Source of the DNA: Clostridium sp. CAG:288
GTDB taxonomy: Bacteria > Bacillota_I > Bacilli_A > RFN20 > CAG-288
DNA length: 64,000 nucleotides
NCBI GenBank assembly: GCA_000437395.1
Contig: FR898169.1
Location: 85,252 to 149,251 of the forward strand
Direction: 5' to 3'
Notes under the pieces: model-generated
Told to the model about the DNA's origin: nothing
The model's database searches: none
Seen by the model: only the letters and a program-made list of their open reading frames with translations
Translations under genes and position numbers: made by a program
Part shown: in pieces, positions 63,388-64,000 of the stretch
How positions within the stretch are numbered: position 1 is the stretch's first letter
Layout of the letters: each line of letters opens with the position of its first letter

Positions 63388-64000
63388 TCAATCCCAATGT
63401 GGGCCAATTGGCATTGGATGATTTAAATCCGGATGCAAAGAATCACCAGTATTAGGATTGACCCAAGCACCCTTATCTCCACCAATAGGAAGCTGTCCTC
63501 TTCATTCAAAATCGTCACCTGGCCAAGAACCAGGTTTCCATTTTGCAGCCATTACAATTGCACCAGATAATATTCCTGTAAGAGAAATAGCTCCGATTAA
63601 TGACAATTCACCAGATAAACTAATTGCAATTCCTCCGCCAACTGAACCGCTAATACCTGACAAAGCAAATCCGCCACCAATAGTACATGTAGATGTAAGT
63701 AATACAGCAATTAACGGAGCTAAAAAATATCCTATTATTCCTCCTATAGTACCACCTAACAATATTCCAAAAATATAGGTTTTATATCCAACACTACCAT
63801 TAAAGATTTTTCCATCATCTTTGTAATCAGCATAAGCAACTACACCGAAACCAGCTAGTGCACCATTTCCTATTAATCCCAAAATAATTGTAGTTGTTAA
63901 AGCAAAATTCCCACTCGGATCACACATGTTTATAGGATCATTACCACAATAAACATACAAGTTTAATCCACTTATACTACTTGGCTCTATATATTCTACA
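63388..64000 (-). pseudogene. C-terminal end of an Rhs-type polymorphic toxin, with in-frame stop
   Basis: The frame enters from the right edge. LNLYVYCGNDPINMCDPSG is the end of an Rhs repeat-associated core. A hydrophobic, Gly-rich region of about 120 aa follows, then KPGSWPGDDFE and a TGA at 63504-63502. The same frame continues past it: RGQLPIGG, DKGAWVNPNTG and HPDLNHPMPIGPHWD, then TGA at 63388. As I recall, this tail is common on Rhs and wall-associated polymorphic toxins, where the first stop position is Trp (E-W-R-G). The protein is thus interrupted by a Trp-to-stop change. The bulk of the gene lies outside the window. Confidence 0.75.

Noticed and set aside
63388..63504. UGA read as tryptophan, as in mollicutes with code 4
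   Set aside because: An RF2 gene with its frameshift UGA is present, and other genes end in TGA (for example the second M6 gene at 61490). One interrupted Rhs gene next to a frameshifted gene is better explained by decay or an assembly error.

Overview
The window is AT-rich bacterial chromosome from a low-GC Gram-positive organism. Housekeeping content fits the Bacillota (Bacilli/Erysipelotrichia or RF39-like gut anaerobes): a secG-rnr-smpB order, gpsB beside the RNase P RNA gene, a TPP-riboswitch ECF thiamine transporter subunit, a Clp ATPase, and an RF2 gene with the classical +1 frameshift. A wall synthase, GpsB and IspF show a walled cell using the MEP isoprenoid pathway. Malic enzyme, pyruvate phosphate dikinase, formate-THF ligase and an iron alcohol dehydrogenase suggest fermentation. 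UGA is a stop here, since RF2 is present and several genes end in TGA. The exact taxon cannot be fixed from this sequence.

Layout. 1-6.1 kb (minus): a three-gene unit of a 1000-aa repeat lipoprotein, a membrane alpha/beta hydrolase and malic enzyme (cut by the window edge), with a divergent LysR regulator. 7.1-10.9 kb: a class A PBP, ispF, ychF and a cold-shock gene. 11-15.7 kb: two overlapping genes, each an ABC ATPase fused to an FtsX/MacB-type permease. 15.7-24.2 kb (minus): mutS-mutL-miaA::tcdA-fhs-folD-DUF951, a tightly packed unit in which miaA is fused to a TcdA-like E1 domain and the FolD protein has lost key catalytic residues. 24.3-28.1 kb: an AraC regulator, thymidine kinase and a Clp-type AAA+ ATPase. 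28-31.9 kb (minus): thiT with its riboswitch, gpsB, rnpB, pgsA, cinA C-domain and recA. 32.2-36.2 kb: gpmI, a small membrane protein, then an S1-domain gene with pgi. 36.3-40.4 kb: secG-rnr-smpB-folT. 40.7-43.8 kb: ppdK plus a decayed second copy of its 3' end. 44-48.5 kb: M29 aminopeptidase, a TetR-alcohol dehydrogenase pair, and a membrane protein resembling M50 proteases without the zinc motif. 48.6-56.5 kb (minus): a membrane protein, an exported cysteine-peptidase-like protein, yitT, prfB, secA and a tyrosine phosphatase. 56.6-62.9 kb (plus): a patatin and a cyclodeaminase-like protein, then a separate unit of one unknown gene and three tandem M6-type metalloprotease lipoproteins. 63-64 kb (minus): the tail of an Rhs-type polymorphic toxin with an in-frame TGA, followed by a frameshifted small gene in the immunity position.

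The points most worth a second look are the MiaA-TcdA fusion (two enzymes acting at tRNA position 37 in one chain), the FolD-like protein without the cyclohydrolase Lys/Gln together with a divergent cyclodeaminase-family protein 40 kb away, the triple M6 lipoprotein array, the broken Rhs toxin/immunity pair, and the M50-like protein with a degenerate active site. No tRNA, rRNA, CRISPR array, insertion sequence or replication origin was recognised.
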